Positions 16,350 to 25,155 are shown, numbered from the stretch's first letter. The stretch is DNA of 64,000 nt from Micromonospora sp. H61 (GCF_018070325.1 NZ_JAGPXY010000014.1:1-64000), one strand, 5' to 3'. Translations and numbers: made by a program. The notes: generated from the sequence alone by a model not told the origin.

Positions 16350-16372
16350 CGTTCCATAAAGTAGTTAGCGTT
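16350..16372 (+). promoter_or_regulatory. operator-like element, MFS side
   Basis: CGTTCCA-TAAAGTAGT-TAGCGTT lies about 45 nt upstream of the MFS start and matches the SDR-side element (7 nt plus 7 nt identical, spacer 8 versus 9 nt). Its placement suits repression of the MFS promoter. Confidence 0.45.
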
Positions 16373-16417
16373 GGGCGAGTCGCTCGAATCCGCCTAAACC
16401 ACTCTTAAGGAACAGTC

Positions 16418-17905
16418 ATGCCCACAGGTCGCACCGCCCCCGAGTCCCAGCGGTGGAAGGCCCTGTTGTTCATCTCCATCGCTCAACTGATGGTGGTGCT
16501 CGACGGGGCGGTCATGAACATCGCGCTCCCCTCGGCGCAACAGGCGCTGCACTTCACCGACGGGAGCAGGCAGTGGGTGGTGACCGCGTACGGTCTGGCC
16601 TTCGGCGGTCTGCTGCTTGTCGGTGGCCGGATCGGTGACATGGTCGGGCGCAAGCGCACCTTCCTGATCGCGCTGGCCGGCTTCGCGATCGCCTCGGCCA
16701 TCGGCGGCCTGGCCGTCAACGCCGCGATGCTGCTGCTCGCCCGGGCACTCCAGGGTGTGTTCGCGGCCCTGCTCGCGCCGGCCGCGCTCTCGTTGCTCTC
16801 CCTGTCCTTCACCCAGCCGAGGGAACGCGCGAAGGCGTTCGGTGTGTTCAGCGCGGTCTCGATCGCCGGCGGCGCTGTGGGGCTGATCGTGGGAGGGCTG
16901 CTCACCCAGTACCTGAACTGGCGCTTCGCGATGTTCGTCCTCGTGCCGATCGCGGTCATCGGGATCCTGGGCGCCAGTCGCACAGTCCACGACGACGGCG
17001 AGCGGCACCGCGCGCGACTCGACCTGCCCGGCGTACTGCTGGCCAGCTCCGGACTCGTCGGCCTCGTCTACGGGTTCGGTGTCGCCGAGAGCCGCGGATG
17101 GTCGGCGGGGGTGACCATCGGGTCGTTCACCGCAGGGGTGCTGCTGCTGGCGACCTTCGTCGTGGTGCAGGCGCGGGTCACGTCCCCGCTGTTGCCACTG
17201 CGCGTCCTGACCGAACGCAACCGGGCCGCCGCGTACCTCTCGGTGGGCCTTGCGATCGTCAGCATGTTCGGGATGTTCCTCCTGCTCAGTTACTACTTCC
17301 AGCAGGTGAAGGGATGGTCGCCGGTGCTGGCCGGATTGGCTTTCATGCCGATGGCAGTGCCGCAGGCCATCGGTGCCACGCAGATCGGCGCCCGACTCGC
17401 GCACCGGATCGCACCCCGGCCGATCATGGTCGGCGGGTACCTCGTCACAGCGGTCGGTCTGGTGCTGCTGGCTTCGCTCGACGCGGGCAGCGGCTTCCTG
17501 GAGATCGCGTTCGCCGAAGCGGTGATCGGGCTCGGCATCGGGACCGCGTTCATGCCCGCGATGAGCATCTCCACCCACGGCGTCGAACCCAAGGACGCCG
17601 GTGTCGCCTCCGCGATGATCAGCTCGTCGCAGCAGGTCGGCGGGTCGATCGGCACCGCGCTGCTCAACACCATCGCGACCAGCTCGGCCGCCACCTACCT
17701 GGTCTCGCACGGTGGCTCGGCGGCGCAGGCCCAGGAGCGGAACGAGGCGCTGATGCACGGCTACTCGGTCGCGTACTGGGTTGCCGTCGGATTTGTGGTC
17801 GCGGCGGCACTGGTCTCGGTGGCCATGGTGAACGCCGGCGCCCCGAAGCACGTCCCGGCCCCGACGGACACCCTCGGAGACGTCACTCCGGTGCCCGTGC
17901 ACTGA
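16418..17905 (+). CDS. MFS drug:H+ antiporter, DHA2 (EmrB/QacA) family
   Basis: 495 aa with about 14 hydrophobic segments, the DHA2 arrangement. Signature motif A is GGRIGDMVGRKRTF; motif C-like GGAVGLIVGGLLTQY and the loop LNWRFAMFVLVPI are present, as is the family N-terminus QLMVVLDGAVMNIALPSAQ. It exports hydrophobic or cationic compounds by proton antiport; substrates cannot be predicted. AAGGA precedes ATG 16418. It is the divergent partner of the SDR gene. Confidence 0.92.
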   Translation: MPTGRTAPESQRWKALLFISIAQLMVVLDGAVMNIALPSAQQALHFTDGSRQWVVTAYGLAFGGLLLVGGRIGDMVGRKRTFLIALAGFAIASAIGGLAVNAAMLLLARALQGVFAALLAPAALSLLSLSFTQPRERAKAFGVFSAVSIAGGAVGLIVGGLLTQYLNWRFAMFVLVPIAVIGILGASRTVHDDGERHRARLDLPGVLLASSGLVGLVYGFGVAESRGWSAGVTIGSFTAGVLLLATFVVVQARVTSPLLPLRVLTERNRAAAYLSVGLAIVSMFGMFLLLSYYFQQVKGWSPVLAGLAFMPMAVPQAIGATQIGARLAHRIAPRPIMVGGYLVTAVGLVLLASLDAGSGFLEIAFAEAVIGLGIGTAFMPAMSISTHGVEPKDAGVASAMISSSQQVGGSIGTALLNTIATSSAATYLVSHGGSAAQAQERNEALMHGYSVAYWVAVGFVVAAALVSVAMVNAGAPKHVPAPTDTLGDVTPVPVH

Positions 17906-18015
17906 TCGCTGTCGCGCCTGTCGATCCGGCGCGGTGACCGAGGACACGGTGCACCGATTCCGCCGAGGGGGTGGAATCAGAGGTGTGAGCAGAGAAGGCA
18001 CCGGCGAGTGACGTC

Positions 18016-18615
18016 GTGAGGTCCACTCTTTCGACCCGCGATCCGGGTTCGTCCAGCGCTGGCACGACGCCCGCGGCGATCGAACCGATTCCGGCGACGC
18101 CCGCCCAGCGGCAGCGCTGGGCGGTGCAGGCGATGGCTGTCGCGCCTGACGACCAGGTGCTGGAGATCGGCTGCGGTCGGGGAGCTGCCGTCTCCCTGGT
18201 CGCCGGCCAACTCACCACCGGTCGGATCGTCGCCATCGACCGCGCCGCGACGATGGTGCGGCTCGCGACCGAACGGAACCTGAGCCACATCGACGCCGGC
18301 AGAGCCGAGATTCGGCGAGCAGGGTTCGAGTCGGCCGACCTTCCGACCGGTCACTTCACCAAGATCTTCGCGGTGAACGTCAGCCTCTTCTGGTTGGGCG
18401 ACGCGGCGCAGCAGATCGCTCGGATACGCAGCCTGCTGGCGCCGGGAGGACGGCTCTACGTCTTCGGCGAGCGACCCACCGAAGCGCACGCCACCGCGAA
18501 CCTCACAGCGACCGAAACACTGCTCGAGACCCACGGTTTCGCCACGACCACATCAAGCGCCACCCGTGGTCAGGGCCGGGTGCTGACCTGTGTCACCGGC
18601 ACGCCGATCCGGTGA
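18016..18615 (+). CDS. class I SAM-dependent methyltransferase
   Basis: 199 aa. Motif I is VLEIGCGRGAAVSLVA (about residues 48-63), the acidic loop is IVAIDRAATMV, and the post-motif region is FTKIFAVNVSLFWLGD ... IRSLLAPGGRLYVFGE. These are Methyltransf_11/25-type features. The acceptor substrate is unknown. GTG 18016 gives an N-terminus rich in Ser/Thr/Pro that may be partly spurious; the conserved part starts near AQRQRWAVQAM. It lies 110 nt after the MFS gene and could be cotranscribed. Confidence 0.8.
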   Translation: MRSTLSTRDPGSSSAGTTPAAIEPIPATPAQRQRWAVQAMAVAPDDQVLEIGCGRGAAVSLVAGQLTTGRIVAIDRAATMVRLATERNLSHIDAGRAEIRRAGFESADLPTGHFTKIFAVNVSLFWLGDAAQQIARIRSLLAPGGRLYVFGERPTEAHATANLTATETLLETHGFATTTSSATRGQGRVLTCVTGTPIR

Positions 18616-18645
18616 GCATGGGCCGGTCGCAGCGTTGACATGAGC

Positions 18646-18678
18646 CGGGCGGGCTCGGCATGACGCCGAGCCCGCCCG
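18646..18678. terminator. terminator between methyltransferase and GH62 genes
   Basis: CGGGCGGGCTCGGC and GCCGAGCCCGCCCG form a perfect 14-bp stem with a 5-nt loop between convergent genes; TTCC follows on the plus strand. Confidence 0.75.
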
Positions 18679-18709
18679 TTCCGGGTCAGTCGAGCTTGAT
18701 CAAACAGGG

Positions 18710-20242
18710 TCAGCGCTGCAGGGTCAGCAGACCCGGCCGGTACGGCAGCAGGCCGTAGTCGACGCCGTCGGAGCTGGGGGAACGCCCCTGGTAGAGCAGT
18801 TGCAGGTTGCAGGCGTCGACGGTCATCGTCTGGTCGGCGTTGGTGCGCAGCAGCTCACCGTGGCTGATGTCGTTGGTCCAGGTCGCGCCGCTGTTGACCT
18901 TGCCCGCGAACGGGTTGCTCTGGGACGCGGCCTGCGGGGTCCACGAACCGTTCAGGCTGGTCGCCGTGAACGAACGGAAGTAGCGGCCCGTCGAGCCGAT
19001 CGCCTCGACGATCATGAGGTACTTGTTCAGACCCTGCAGCTTGTAGACCTGAACGGCCTCGAACAGGTTGTTCGTGGTGTCGCTCATGATGGTCGTGTAG
19101 CTGCTGCCGAAGTTGCCCGGGAAGTTCCCGATCGGCATGCTGGCCCGGTAGATCTTGCCGTTGTCTCCGGCGAAGAACAGGTACATGTTCGTACCGTCAC
19201 CGATGAGAGCCTGATCGATCGGACCGGTACCGGAGCCGGTGATGCTTCCGGTGAACAGCGTCTGCGGCGACGACCATCCGTTCGGGTTGGTCGGGTCGGA
19301 CGAGGTCCGGTAGGAGAACGCCGGTCCACCCCACTGGTAGGCGAGCACCCAGATGTTCTTCGGCGCGAAGTAGAACAGCGACGGCGCGACAGTGCCGGAG
19401 TTCATCGCGTTCTGGCTGGCCGAGCCCATCTGCGAGTAGTTCGAGAAGAGGCTGAAGTTCATCGAGCCCCAACTGCTACCGAAGTCGTGCGTGGTGGCGT
19501 AGACCAGTTGCTGGCCGTTGTACGGGGCGACGGTGAAGTCCTTCAGCGACACCCAACCCGACCTCGGGTTCGCCAACACTCCGCTGGAGGACCACCGGTA
19601 CGTCGAGGGAAGGTCGCACGTGCCGCCCGGCGGCGGAGTCGTCGTCGGCGGCGGCGTGGTTCCGTCGACGCGGACGAACTGCCACTGCTGGTTGGCGCCG
19701 TTCCAGTCGTCGTACTGCACGATGTTTCCGCCGTCGGCGGTCGAGGCGCCCTGCACCTCCATCACCTTGTTGCTGTTCCGGTTGATCAACCGGACGTAGC
19801 CGCTGTCCGAGTCGGCGAGCCGGAACTGCTGGTTGGTGCCGTTGAGGTCACTCCACTGCACGATGCTGCCACCGTTGGCGGTCGAGCGGCCCGAGACGTC
19901 CAGCACCTTGCCGGACAGCCGCGACTTCACCCGGTAGTAGCCACCACCGGAGTCGACGAACTGCCACTGCTGCTGGTTGCCGTTGTTGCGGGCCCACTGG
20001 GTGATCCGGGCACCGTCATTAGTGGCCAGGTTGTAGACGTCCAGGGCCTTGCCGCTGTTGCGGTTGACCAACACGTACCACGCGTTCGTGTCGACCGACG
20101 CCGCAGCGGCGGGAGACGACACCACCGCTACGGCGGCGCCACCGACCATCAGCGCCGCCGCGCTGGCGGCGAGAAGGCGGGGCAACCACCAACGCCGCCG
20201 CGGCGGCGTTGCGATCGATGGAGACCTATCGAGGGCAGACAT
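18710..20242 (-). CDS. GH62 alpha-L-arabinofuranosidase with ricin/CBM13 domain
   Basis: 510 aa secreted enzyme. It has a long signal peptide (1 to about 48, SSPAAAAS), a ricin-type/CBM13 beta-trefoil (about 50-195, three repeats with GKALDV/GKVLDV/NKVMEV and QQWQF/QQFRL endings), a [11 protein letters not shown] linker and a GH62 five-bladed propeller (about 209-510; [76 protein letters not shown]). GH62 removes arabinose side chains from arabinoxylan. GGAGGAGG precedes ATG 20242. LacI-type operator sequences lie 87 nt and more upstream. Confidence 0.92.
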   Translation of the reverse strand: MSALDRSPSIATPPRRRWWLPRLLAASAAALMVGGAAVAVVSSPAAAASVDTNAWYVLVNRNSGKALDVYNLATNDGARITQWARNNGNQQQWQFVDSGGGYYRVKSRLSGKVLDVSGRSTANGGSIVQWSDLNGTNQQFRLADSDSGYVRLINRNSNKVMEVQGASTADGGNIVQYDDWNGANQQWQFVRVDGTTPPPTTTPPPGGTCDLPSTYRWSSSGVLANPRSGWVSLKDFTVAPYNGQQLVYATTHDFGSSWGSMNFSLFSNYSQMGSASQNAMNSGTVAPSLFYFAPKNIWVLAYQWGGPAFSYRTSSDPTNPNGWSSPQTLFTGSITGSGTGPIDQALIGDGTNMYLFFAGDNGKIYRASMPIGNFPGNFGSSYTTIMSDTTNNLFEAVQVYKLQGLNKYLMIVEAIGSTGRYFRSFTATSLNGSWTPQAASQSNPFAGKVNSGATWTNDISHGELLRTNADQTMTVDACNLQLLYQGRSPSSDGVDYGLLPYRPGLLTLQR

Positions 20243-20328
20243 GATCCTCCTCCAGTGACCAAGAGCCGAACGGCCTGCCCGAGGGTGGGCGTACCGCGAC
20301 GCGTGGCCGAGCGCGCAGGCGTCAGAGA

Positions 20329-20340
20329 GTTAGCGTTAAC
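20329..20340. promoter_or_regulatory. LacI-type operator upstream of GH62 gene
   Basis: GTTAGCGTTAAC, 87 nt upstream of the GH62 start. Its reverse complement GTTAACGCTAAC is present at 23766-23777 upstream of the SGNH-CBM13 gene. Near-palindromic GTTA-N4-TAAC sites are typical LacI-family operators. Confidence 0.6.
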
Positions 20341-20434
20341 AAGACGCCGGCGAGCAGTAGCGCACGCCTGATTCGAGATCGACGAAGCAGGGCTTGCCCG
20401 GAAAGCCAAGGTGTCGTCGTCCTTAGGCATCGAC

Positions 20435-20448
20435 TGTGAGCGATAACA
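20435..20448. promoter_or_regulatory. second LacI-type operator candidate
   Basis: TGTGAGCGATAACA differs from the idealised TGTTAGCGTTAACA at two positions. A further partial site GCGTTAACA is at 20599-20607. The 418-nt gap 20243-20660 otherwise contains no gene I can support. Confidence 0.4.
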
Positions 20449-20660
20449 TGCCGTTCGTCAAGACGTAATGCGCTGGGAACATCTGCCGCTGCCGGGCTGC
20501 GGATCTTGGGGCAGGACGTCTTGCGCCGCGTTCCCGCAGGCATCGCCCCAGATCCCCCGCGCGGACCACCGCCGAGCCCTTGAGGAGGCCCCGCGAGCGC
20601 GTTAACATCGACGACTGCCCATTGCCGACGGCTTGCTGATGGCGCCGGTGAACTCCCGAC

Positions 20661-22277
20661 TCAGACCGCGCCTCGGTCGACCAGGCTGAACGTGGTGATC
20701 AGCGGAGCGTCACCGAGAAACTCGACGAAGATCTCCTTCTTGGTCGGGCTCCACTGCACCGGGCCGTACTCCTCGTTGATGATGGAGTAGGAGGTGCGCC
20801 CCTTGTCGTCCGTGCCCTCACGGAAGATCGTGAACAGGGTTGCCTTGGTGGGCCGACAGTCTGCTCCCACCAGCGACTTGTACCCCTCGGAATCGAGCTT
20901 GACCCCGAGGCACGGTCGGTGGGCGATCTCCGGGTTCACCGACTTGATCATGTAGTCGACACCGACCGGTTCGAGCACGAAGAGCGCATCCTTGCCGGTT
21001 CCATTGCCGACCTCGACCTCGCCGTGGGACGGCAGCGACAGGTCACGGTCGATCTCCACCACGTGCAGCAGGAATCGCCGCTGACCGGCCAGCATGGCCT
21101 GGGTCGGGTCCGCGGTGGCCGACGGTGAGGCGGACGGCTTGCCCGACGCGGGCGTGGACGTCGTGGCCGCCGGCCCGCTCGTCGTCGGGCTACCGCTCGG
21201 CGTCGAGCCGGCCCGGTCCGGTTCGGACATCCCATCCAACAGTTGCGGGCCGAACAGGAAAGCGGGCACCAGCACGGCGATCACCGCAGCAGTCGCCCCC
21301 AGCGCGGTGAGCCAGCCACGCCGGCGTGAACCCCCGCGACCGGCCGTGGCCAGACCCGACGGCGTCGACAGCGCGCCCCGACCATCACCACCGGCGGCGG
21401 GCGACACACTCGGCGGCGTCGCGCCCGGAAGTTGAGCCGGCCCGCCGGCACCCACCGGAGACGCTGCGGTCAACAACCCGTCGAGCAACTCCCGGGCGGT
21501 GGGCCGGGCAGCGGGGTCCTTCTCCAACGCGCGGGAGACCAATTCCCGCAACGGCCCACCGAGCCCGGTCAGGTCCGGCGGCTGAGTGAGGATCCGCATC
21601 GCGGTGGCGGTAGGCGAGTCGCCCCCGAACGGGCTGCGGCCGGTCGCGGCGTAGGCGACCAGGGCGCCCCAGGCGAAGATGTCAGCGGCCGGGCCCGCCG
21701 GACGGCCGGAAGCCGTGTCGAACCGCTCCGGAGCCATGTACGAGACGGTCCCGACCATCTGGTTGGTCCGGGTGTGCTGGCTCGTCGCCTCGAACGCTCG
21801 GGCGATGCCGAAGTCGATGACCTTGATCCCACCCGGTGCGACCAGGACGTTCGCCGGCTTCAGGTCGCGATGGATCACCCCAGCCCCGTGGATGGCGGTG
21901 AGCGCGGTGGCCACCCCGACCGCGATGCTGTGCAGCCGCGCCGCCCCCAGTGGGCCCTGTGTTCGGACCACCTCGGCCAGACTGGGGCCCTCGACGTACT
22001 CCACCACCAGGTAGGGCGGGTCATGGTCCGGGTCGGCGTCCAGGACCTCGGCGGTGCAGAACGGTGGAACCTGGCGGGCGCGGTTCACCTCACTACGGAA
22101 CCGGCCCCGGAACTCCTCGTCGTGCGAGAGGTCCGCACGGACGACCTTGACCGCCACCAGCCGTCCCTGCGGCGAACGGGCCAGGAAGACACTGCCCATG
22201 CCCCCGTCGCCGAGCCGGTCGAGCACCTCGTAGCCACCGAGGCGTGCCGGGTCACCGGGACGCAACCCGTCGCTCAC
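20661..22277 (-). CDS. membrane Ser/Thr protein kinase (PknB-like)
   Basis: 538 aa. The kinase domain is residues about 14-270: glycine-rich loop LGDGGMGSVF, ATP-binding Lys44 (AVKVVRAD), catalytic HRDLKPAN (Asp138), DFG at 155-157 and the APE-like YMAPERF. A Pro/Gly-rich juxtamembrane stretch precedes one transmembrane helix (WLTALGATAAVIAVLVPAFLFG), a Ser/Thr/Pro tether and an extracytoplasmic domain of about 140 residues (FLLHVVEIDRDLSLPSHGEV ...) that I do not recognise and which lacks PASTA repeats. GTG 22277 starts at the conserved VSDGLRPGDPARLGGY. It probably senses an outside signal. Confidence 0.88.
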   Translation of the reverse strand: MSDGLRPGDPARLGGYEVLDRLGDGGMGSVFLARSPQGRLVAVKVVRADLSHDEEFRGRFRSEVNRARQVPPFCTAEVLDADPDHDPPYLVVEYVEGPSLAEVVRTQGPLGAARLHSIAVGVATALTAIHGAGVIHRDLKPANVLVAPGGIKVIDFGIARAFEATSQHTRTNQMVGTVSYMAPERFDTASGRPAGPAADIFAWGALVAYAATGRSPFGGDSPTATAMRILTQPPDLTGLGGPLRELVSRALEKDPAARPTARELLDGLLTAASPVGAGGPAQLPGATPPSVSPAAGGDGRGALSTPSGLATAGRGGSRRRGWLTALGATAAVIAVLVPAFLFGPQLLDGMSEPDRAGSTPSGSPTTSGPAATTSTPASGKPSASPSATADPTQAMLAGQRRFLLHVVEIDRDLSLPSHGEVEVGNGTGKDALFVLEPVGVDYMIKSVNPEIAHRPCLGVKLDSEGYKSLVGADCRPTKATLFTIFREGTDDKGRTSYSIINEEYGPVQWSPTKKEIFVEFLGDAPLITTFSLVDRGAV

Positions 22278-22553
22278 GCCAGATGCCCGCAGACTCCGAC
22301 CACCGCGCGAACCGTTCCGCCCATCACCCGTTCCCCTCAGGTCACTCCGACGCCGGCCGCAGCCTATCGTCCGCCCACCGAATCCCGTCGATGCCGTCCA
22401 CCAGCCGGCCACGACCGGGAACTATCGCCTCGTCGCGGCTGAAGCCGCCCCTGTCCGTCTGGCCGGGCAGGGGCGGCTTCCGACGTTGCTGGGAGTGCCG
22501 GTGCCGGCATGGGTGTCCACCTGCGATCCGACCATCCGGCGCGACCGTACGAG

Positions 22554-23666
22554 CTATCGGCGGCTCCACTGCTGGTTGGTCTGGCCGGTGCAGGTCCAGA
22601 GGACGAGCTTCGTGCCGTTGCCCGTACCCACGTTGTACGGGTCCAGGCAGAGGCCGGACTGCACCCCGGTGATGGTGCCGTTGGCGTTGACGTTCCACTG
22701 CTGGTTCGTTCCGCCGTGGCAGTCGTAGATGGTGACCAGGGTGCCCGGCGAGGTGCCATAGCCGGCGGCGTCGAGGCACTTGTTGCCGTACACGGTCAAC
22801 GTCTTGTTGCTCGTGTAGGTCCACTGCTGGTTGGTGCGGCCGTGACAGTCCCACACCTGCACCTGGGTGCCGTTGGTGGTGGAGGAGCCGGGGACGTCGA
22901 CGCAGCGACCGGACAGGGCACCCACGATCGCGGTGGTCTGCCCGGTGCCGCTGCCCGGGTTGCCGATGCTGCCGGGCACCGACTGCAGCGCGCTGTACCA
23001 GCGGGCAGCCATCTTGTCGTACCCGCCGGACGTGGGGTGGACGCCGTCGATCAGGTCGGCGGTGGTGAGTGCGCTGTGCATGTCGACCAGGCGTACGCGC
23101 TTGCCGGCGTTCACCTTGCTCTGCACGATGCCGGGGATCGCCGCGTTGAACGTGCGTGCGGCCGCCTCCTGGTTGCTGTTGGAGAGCGGGATGATCTGCG
23201 CGACGAACACTTCCGCTGTGGGAGCCGTGGTGGTGATCCGGTCGATCAGGGTGGAGAGCCGGTTCGGCGCGGTGCTCACGTTGTAGTTCTGCAGGATGTC
23301 GTTGGTGCCGATGTGCAGCAGAACGGTCTGCGGCCGCTGGGTGTTCAGCCAACCGACGATGTTCGCGTCGATCTGGTCGATGCGCCACCCGGGATGTCCC
23401 TGGTGGTCGTGGTCACCCAGGCTGGCAGGCCCGTTGAACTGCGACCCGACGAAGTCCACCGTGTATCGACCGTTGACGAGCCGCTGCCAGAGCCCGATAC
23501 GGTACCCGCCCGGCACCTGGGTGCCCTCGGTGATGGAGTCACCGAGAGGCATCACCCGCACCCCGCCGTTGGATTCCGCGTTTGCCGGGCCGGTCGAGAT
23601 CAGCACCCCGGCGAGGACAACACCGAGTGCGGCAGTCGCCGCGAGCCATCTTGCCCTCGTTCGCAT
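22554..23666 (-). CDS. secreted SGNH/GDSL esterase with C-terminal CBM13
   Basis: 370 aa. There is a signal peptide (1-30, GPANAES), then an SGNH hydrolase: block I PLGDSITEG (Ser44), block III IGTNDIL and block V DGVHPTSGGY (Asp/His). From about residue 245 a ricin/CBM13 beta-trefoil follows, with three repeats containing RCVDVPG, KCLDAAG, LCLDPYN and NQQW endings. The domain pairing is typical of acetylxylan or cellulose-decorating esterases. GGGGAGA precedes ATG 23666, and a GTTAACGCTAAC operator lies 100 nt upstream, shared with the GH62 gene. Confidence 0.88.
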   Translation of the reverse strand: MRTRARWLAATAALGVVLAGVLISTGPANAESNGGVRVMPLGDSITEGTQVPGGYRIGLWQRLVNGRYTVDFVGSQFNGPASLGDHDHQGHPGWRIDQIDANIVGWLNTQRPQTVLLHIGTNDILQNYNVSTAPNRLSTLIDRITTTAPTAEVFVAQIIPLSNSNQEAAARTFNAAIPGIVQSKVNAGKRVRLVDMHSALTTADLIDGVHPTSGGYDKMAARWYSALQSVPGSIGNPGSGTGQTTAIVGALSGRCVDVPGSSTTNGTQVQVWDCHGRTNQQWTYTSNKTLTVYGNKCLDAAGYGTSPGTLVTIYDCHGGTNQQWNVNANGTITGVQSGLCLDPYNVGTGNGTKLVLWTCTGQTNQQWSRR

Positions 23667-23765
23667 AGGTTTCTCCCCTGCAGTGGTAGTGCTGACCGAG
23701 GAGTCAGGCCGTCGCGACCGCCGCGACATCGGCATGACGATGCCGTCGCAGCACTGGGACGGATT

Positions 23766-23777
23766 GTTAACGCTAAC
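23766..23777. promoter_or_regulatory. LacI-type operator upstream of SGNH-CBM13 gene
   Basis: GTTAACGCTAAC, extended to the palindromic TGTTA-ACGC-TAACA (23765-23778), 100 nt upstream of the start. It is the reverse complement of the site at 20329-20340, implying co-regulation. Confidence 0.6.
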
Positions 23778-23939
23778 AGCGATTTCTGTAAATTCTTGTC
23801 GCTGATCTGGCCCACGTCAAGCGCCAGCAACCCGGGCGTCCTGCCGGCGCGACGGCCGCCGGAAAGGCGGAAGGGCATGGTGGTGCTGCTGGGGTGCCCG
23901 TGACACGTACGCCGACATGAGCGAAGTCGCGGTAGGTCA

Positions 23940-24305
23940 GACCAGTCCGCCGAAGCGATCGACGCGAACGGATCCACAATCGTCCGCGCGGCCAACGCCA
24001 TCCCGTTCCGGATCCTGGAGGTCGGAGCCGGCGGCGACCTGACGCTGCGAGACGCCACCATCAAGGGCGGCCAAGCCGAGGGTGGGGTCGGCGCCGGCGG
24101 CGGCGGCATCCGGATCGACGTCGGCGGCAGGGCTGTCATCGAGAACACCCACGTGGTCTACAACCACAACATCTCCATCCTGGCACCCGGCGGGATCTTC
24201 AACGACGGCGGCCAGGTCACCGTGGACCAGAAGACGGTGATCAGCGGCAACCGGCCCACGAACTGCACACCCAGCTCACCGCCGGTGCCCAACTGCTTCG
24301 GCTGA
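23940..24305 (+). pseudogene. C-terminal fragment of a right-handed beta-helix protein
   Basis: The frame ending at the TGA at 24303-24305 reads IDANGSTIVRAANAIPFRIL ... GGDLTLRDATIKGGQAEGG ... IENTHVVYNHN ... QVTVDQKTVISGN, the stacked-rung pattern of secreted beta-helix (polymorphic-repeat or pectate-lyase-like) proteins. It has no start codon, no signal peptide and only about 115 recognisable residues; such proteins are normally 300 aa or more. Homology begins abruptly near 23940, after a stop at 23901-23903. It is read as a decayed, 5'-truncated gene beside the SGNH gene. The 23778-23939 stretch holds nothing recognisable. Confidence 0.65.
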
Positions 24306-24356
24306 TCATCCGATCGGTACGACACTCGGGTAGCTGGCACGGAGGTATCGGAGCAA

Positions 24357-24412
24357 CATCCGGTCCCGCACAGGTTCGGTCACGAAGACCGAACCTGCGG
24401 CGGGACCGGATG
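24357..24412. terminator. very long stem-loop
   Basis: CATCCGGTCCCGC-A-CAGGTTCGGTC pairs with GACCGAACCTG-CG-GCGGGACCGGATG across a 5-nt loop: 24 base pairs with one small internal loop. It separates the beta-helix remnant from the convergent lipoprotein gene and may be a terminator or a mobile palindromic repeat. Confidence 0.65.
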
Positions 24413-24484
24413 CCGTCCGCGGAACGACCGCAGGGACTCGAACCGTCACTTTTCTGCCGGGCGACGATCCTCCGGGTGGGCGGC

Positions 24485-24766
24485 TCAGGTATCGATGATG
24501 TTGTTGTTCGCGTCGATGCCGTGGCTGCGCCAGTAGACGTCCCACTCGTCGTCGACGTGCTGCGGGACCTTGCCCTCCGGGTAGCGGACGTACGGCGGGG
24601 TCGGCTCCTGCCCATCCGGGAAGCAGGCGCTGCCGCCCTGCCCGCCCACCGCGATCGCCGGATACTCACCGCCAGCGCAGATGTCCTCCCGGAACGAACA
24701 ACCGGTGGTGACCATCAGCCCACCCAGGCCGACCGCGGCCAGGGCGATCATGATTCGCGTTCGCAT
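24485..24766 (-). CDS. SCO0607-family lipoprotein
   Basis: 93 aa. The signal peptide MRTRIMIALAAVGLGGLMVT ends in a lipobox-like TTGC. The mature part carries the conserved family sequence CSFREDICAGGEYPAIAVGG ... ACFPDGQEP ... YVRYPEGKVPQHVDDEWDVYW. Function is unknown; these are small secreted actinobacterial lipoproteins. ATG 24766 puts a charged n-region directly before the hydrophobic core, though no clear Shine-Dalgarno is visible. It is monocistronic. Confidence 0.75.
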   Translation of the reverse strand: MRTRIMIALAAVGLGGLMVTTGCSFREDICAGGEYPAIAVGGQGGSACFPDGQEPTPPYVRYPEGKVPQHVDDEWDVYWRSHGIDANNNIIDT

Positions 24767-24913
24767 GGAGGGAATTCTGGTCGCCGCGACCGCGCCTGCC
24801 ATCCGTACGCGTACTCATCTCGAGCCGGGCGTCACGATTCCTCGCCCAGGGTCGACCAGGCCGATGGGGCGAGCAGAACAGCACAACAGCGTCCGACACG
24901 TGACCCCATACAA

Positions 24914-24949
24914 AACAGGGAACATAGCCGATTGGCTATGTTCCCTGTT
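24914..24949 (-). terminator. rho-independent terminator of the tRNA pair
   Basis: AACAGGGAACATAGCC and GGCTATGTTCCCTGTT form a perfect 16-bp stem with a 4-nt loop. On the minus strand it is followed by TTTTG, directly downstream of tRNA-Arg. Confidence 0.9.
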
Positions 24950-24953
24950 CAGG

Positions 24954-25029
24954 TGGTGCGCCCGAAGGGACTCGAACCCCTAACCTTCTGATCCGTAGTC
25001 AGATGCTCTATCCATTGAGCTACGGGCGC
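24954..25029 (-). tRNA. tRNA-Arg(ACG)
   Basis: 76 nt including an encoded CCA. The acceptor GCGCCCG pairs with CGGGCGC; the D-arm is AGCTCAATGGATAGAGC; the anticodon stem-loop TCTGA-CTACGGA-TCAGA gives ACG; the T-arm contains GGTTCGAGTCC. The A34 would be deaminated to inosine to read CGU/CGC/CGA. Confidence 0.95.
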
Positions 25030-25064
25030 TTGTGCTCAGCCAGTGTACACACCCGGCTTTCGCG

Positions 25065-25155
25065 CGGAGACTCCGGGATTCGAACCCGGGAGGGGCTTTA
25101 AGACCCCAACCGCATTAGCAGTGCGGCGCCATAGACCAGACTAGGCGAAGTCTCC
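25065..25155 (-). tRNA. tRNA-Ser(GCT)
   Basis: 91 nt without encoded CCA. The acceptor GGAGACT pairs with AGTCTCC; the anticodon stem-loop CCGCA-CTGCTAA-TGCGG gives GCT; a long class II variable arm and the T-loop GGTTCGAATCC follow. It lies 35 nt upstream of tRNA-Arg and probably shares its transcript and terminator. Confidence 0.95.

Noticed and set aside
24420..24480. Sequence GGGACTCGAACCG plus CTTTTCTGCCGG resembling the 3' half of a tRNA on the minus strand.
   Set aside because: The T-stem does not pair, no matching 5' acceptor or D-arm exists and no anticodon loop is formed. At most it is an eroded tRNA fragment.
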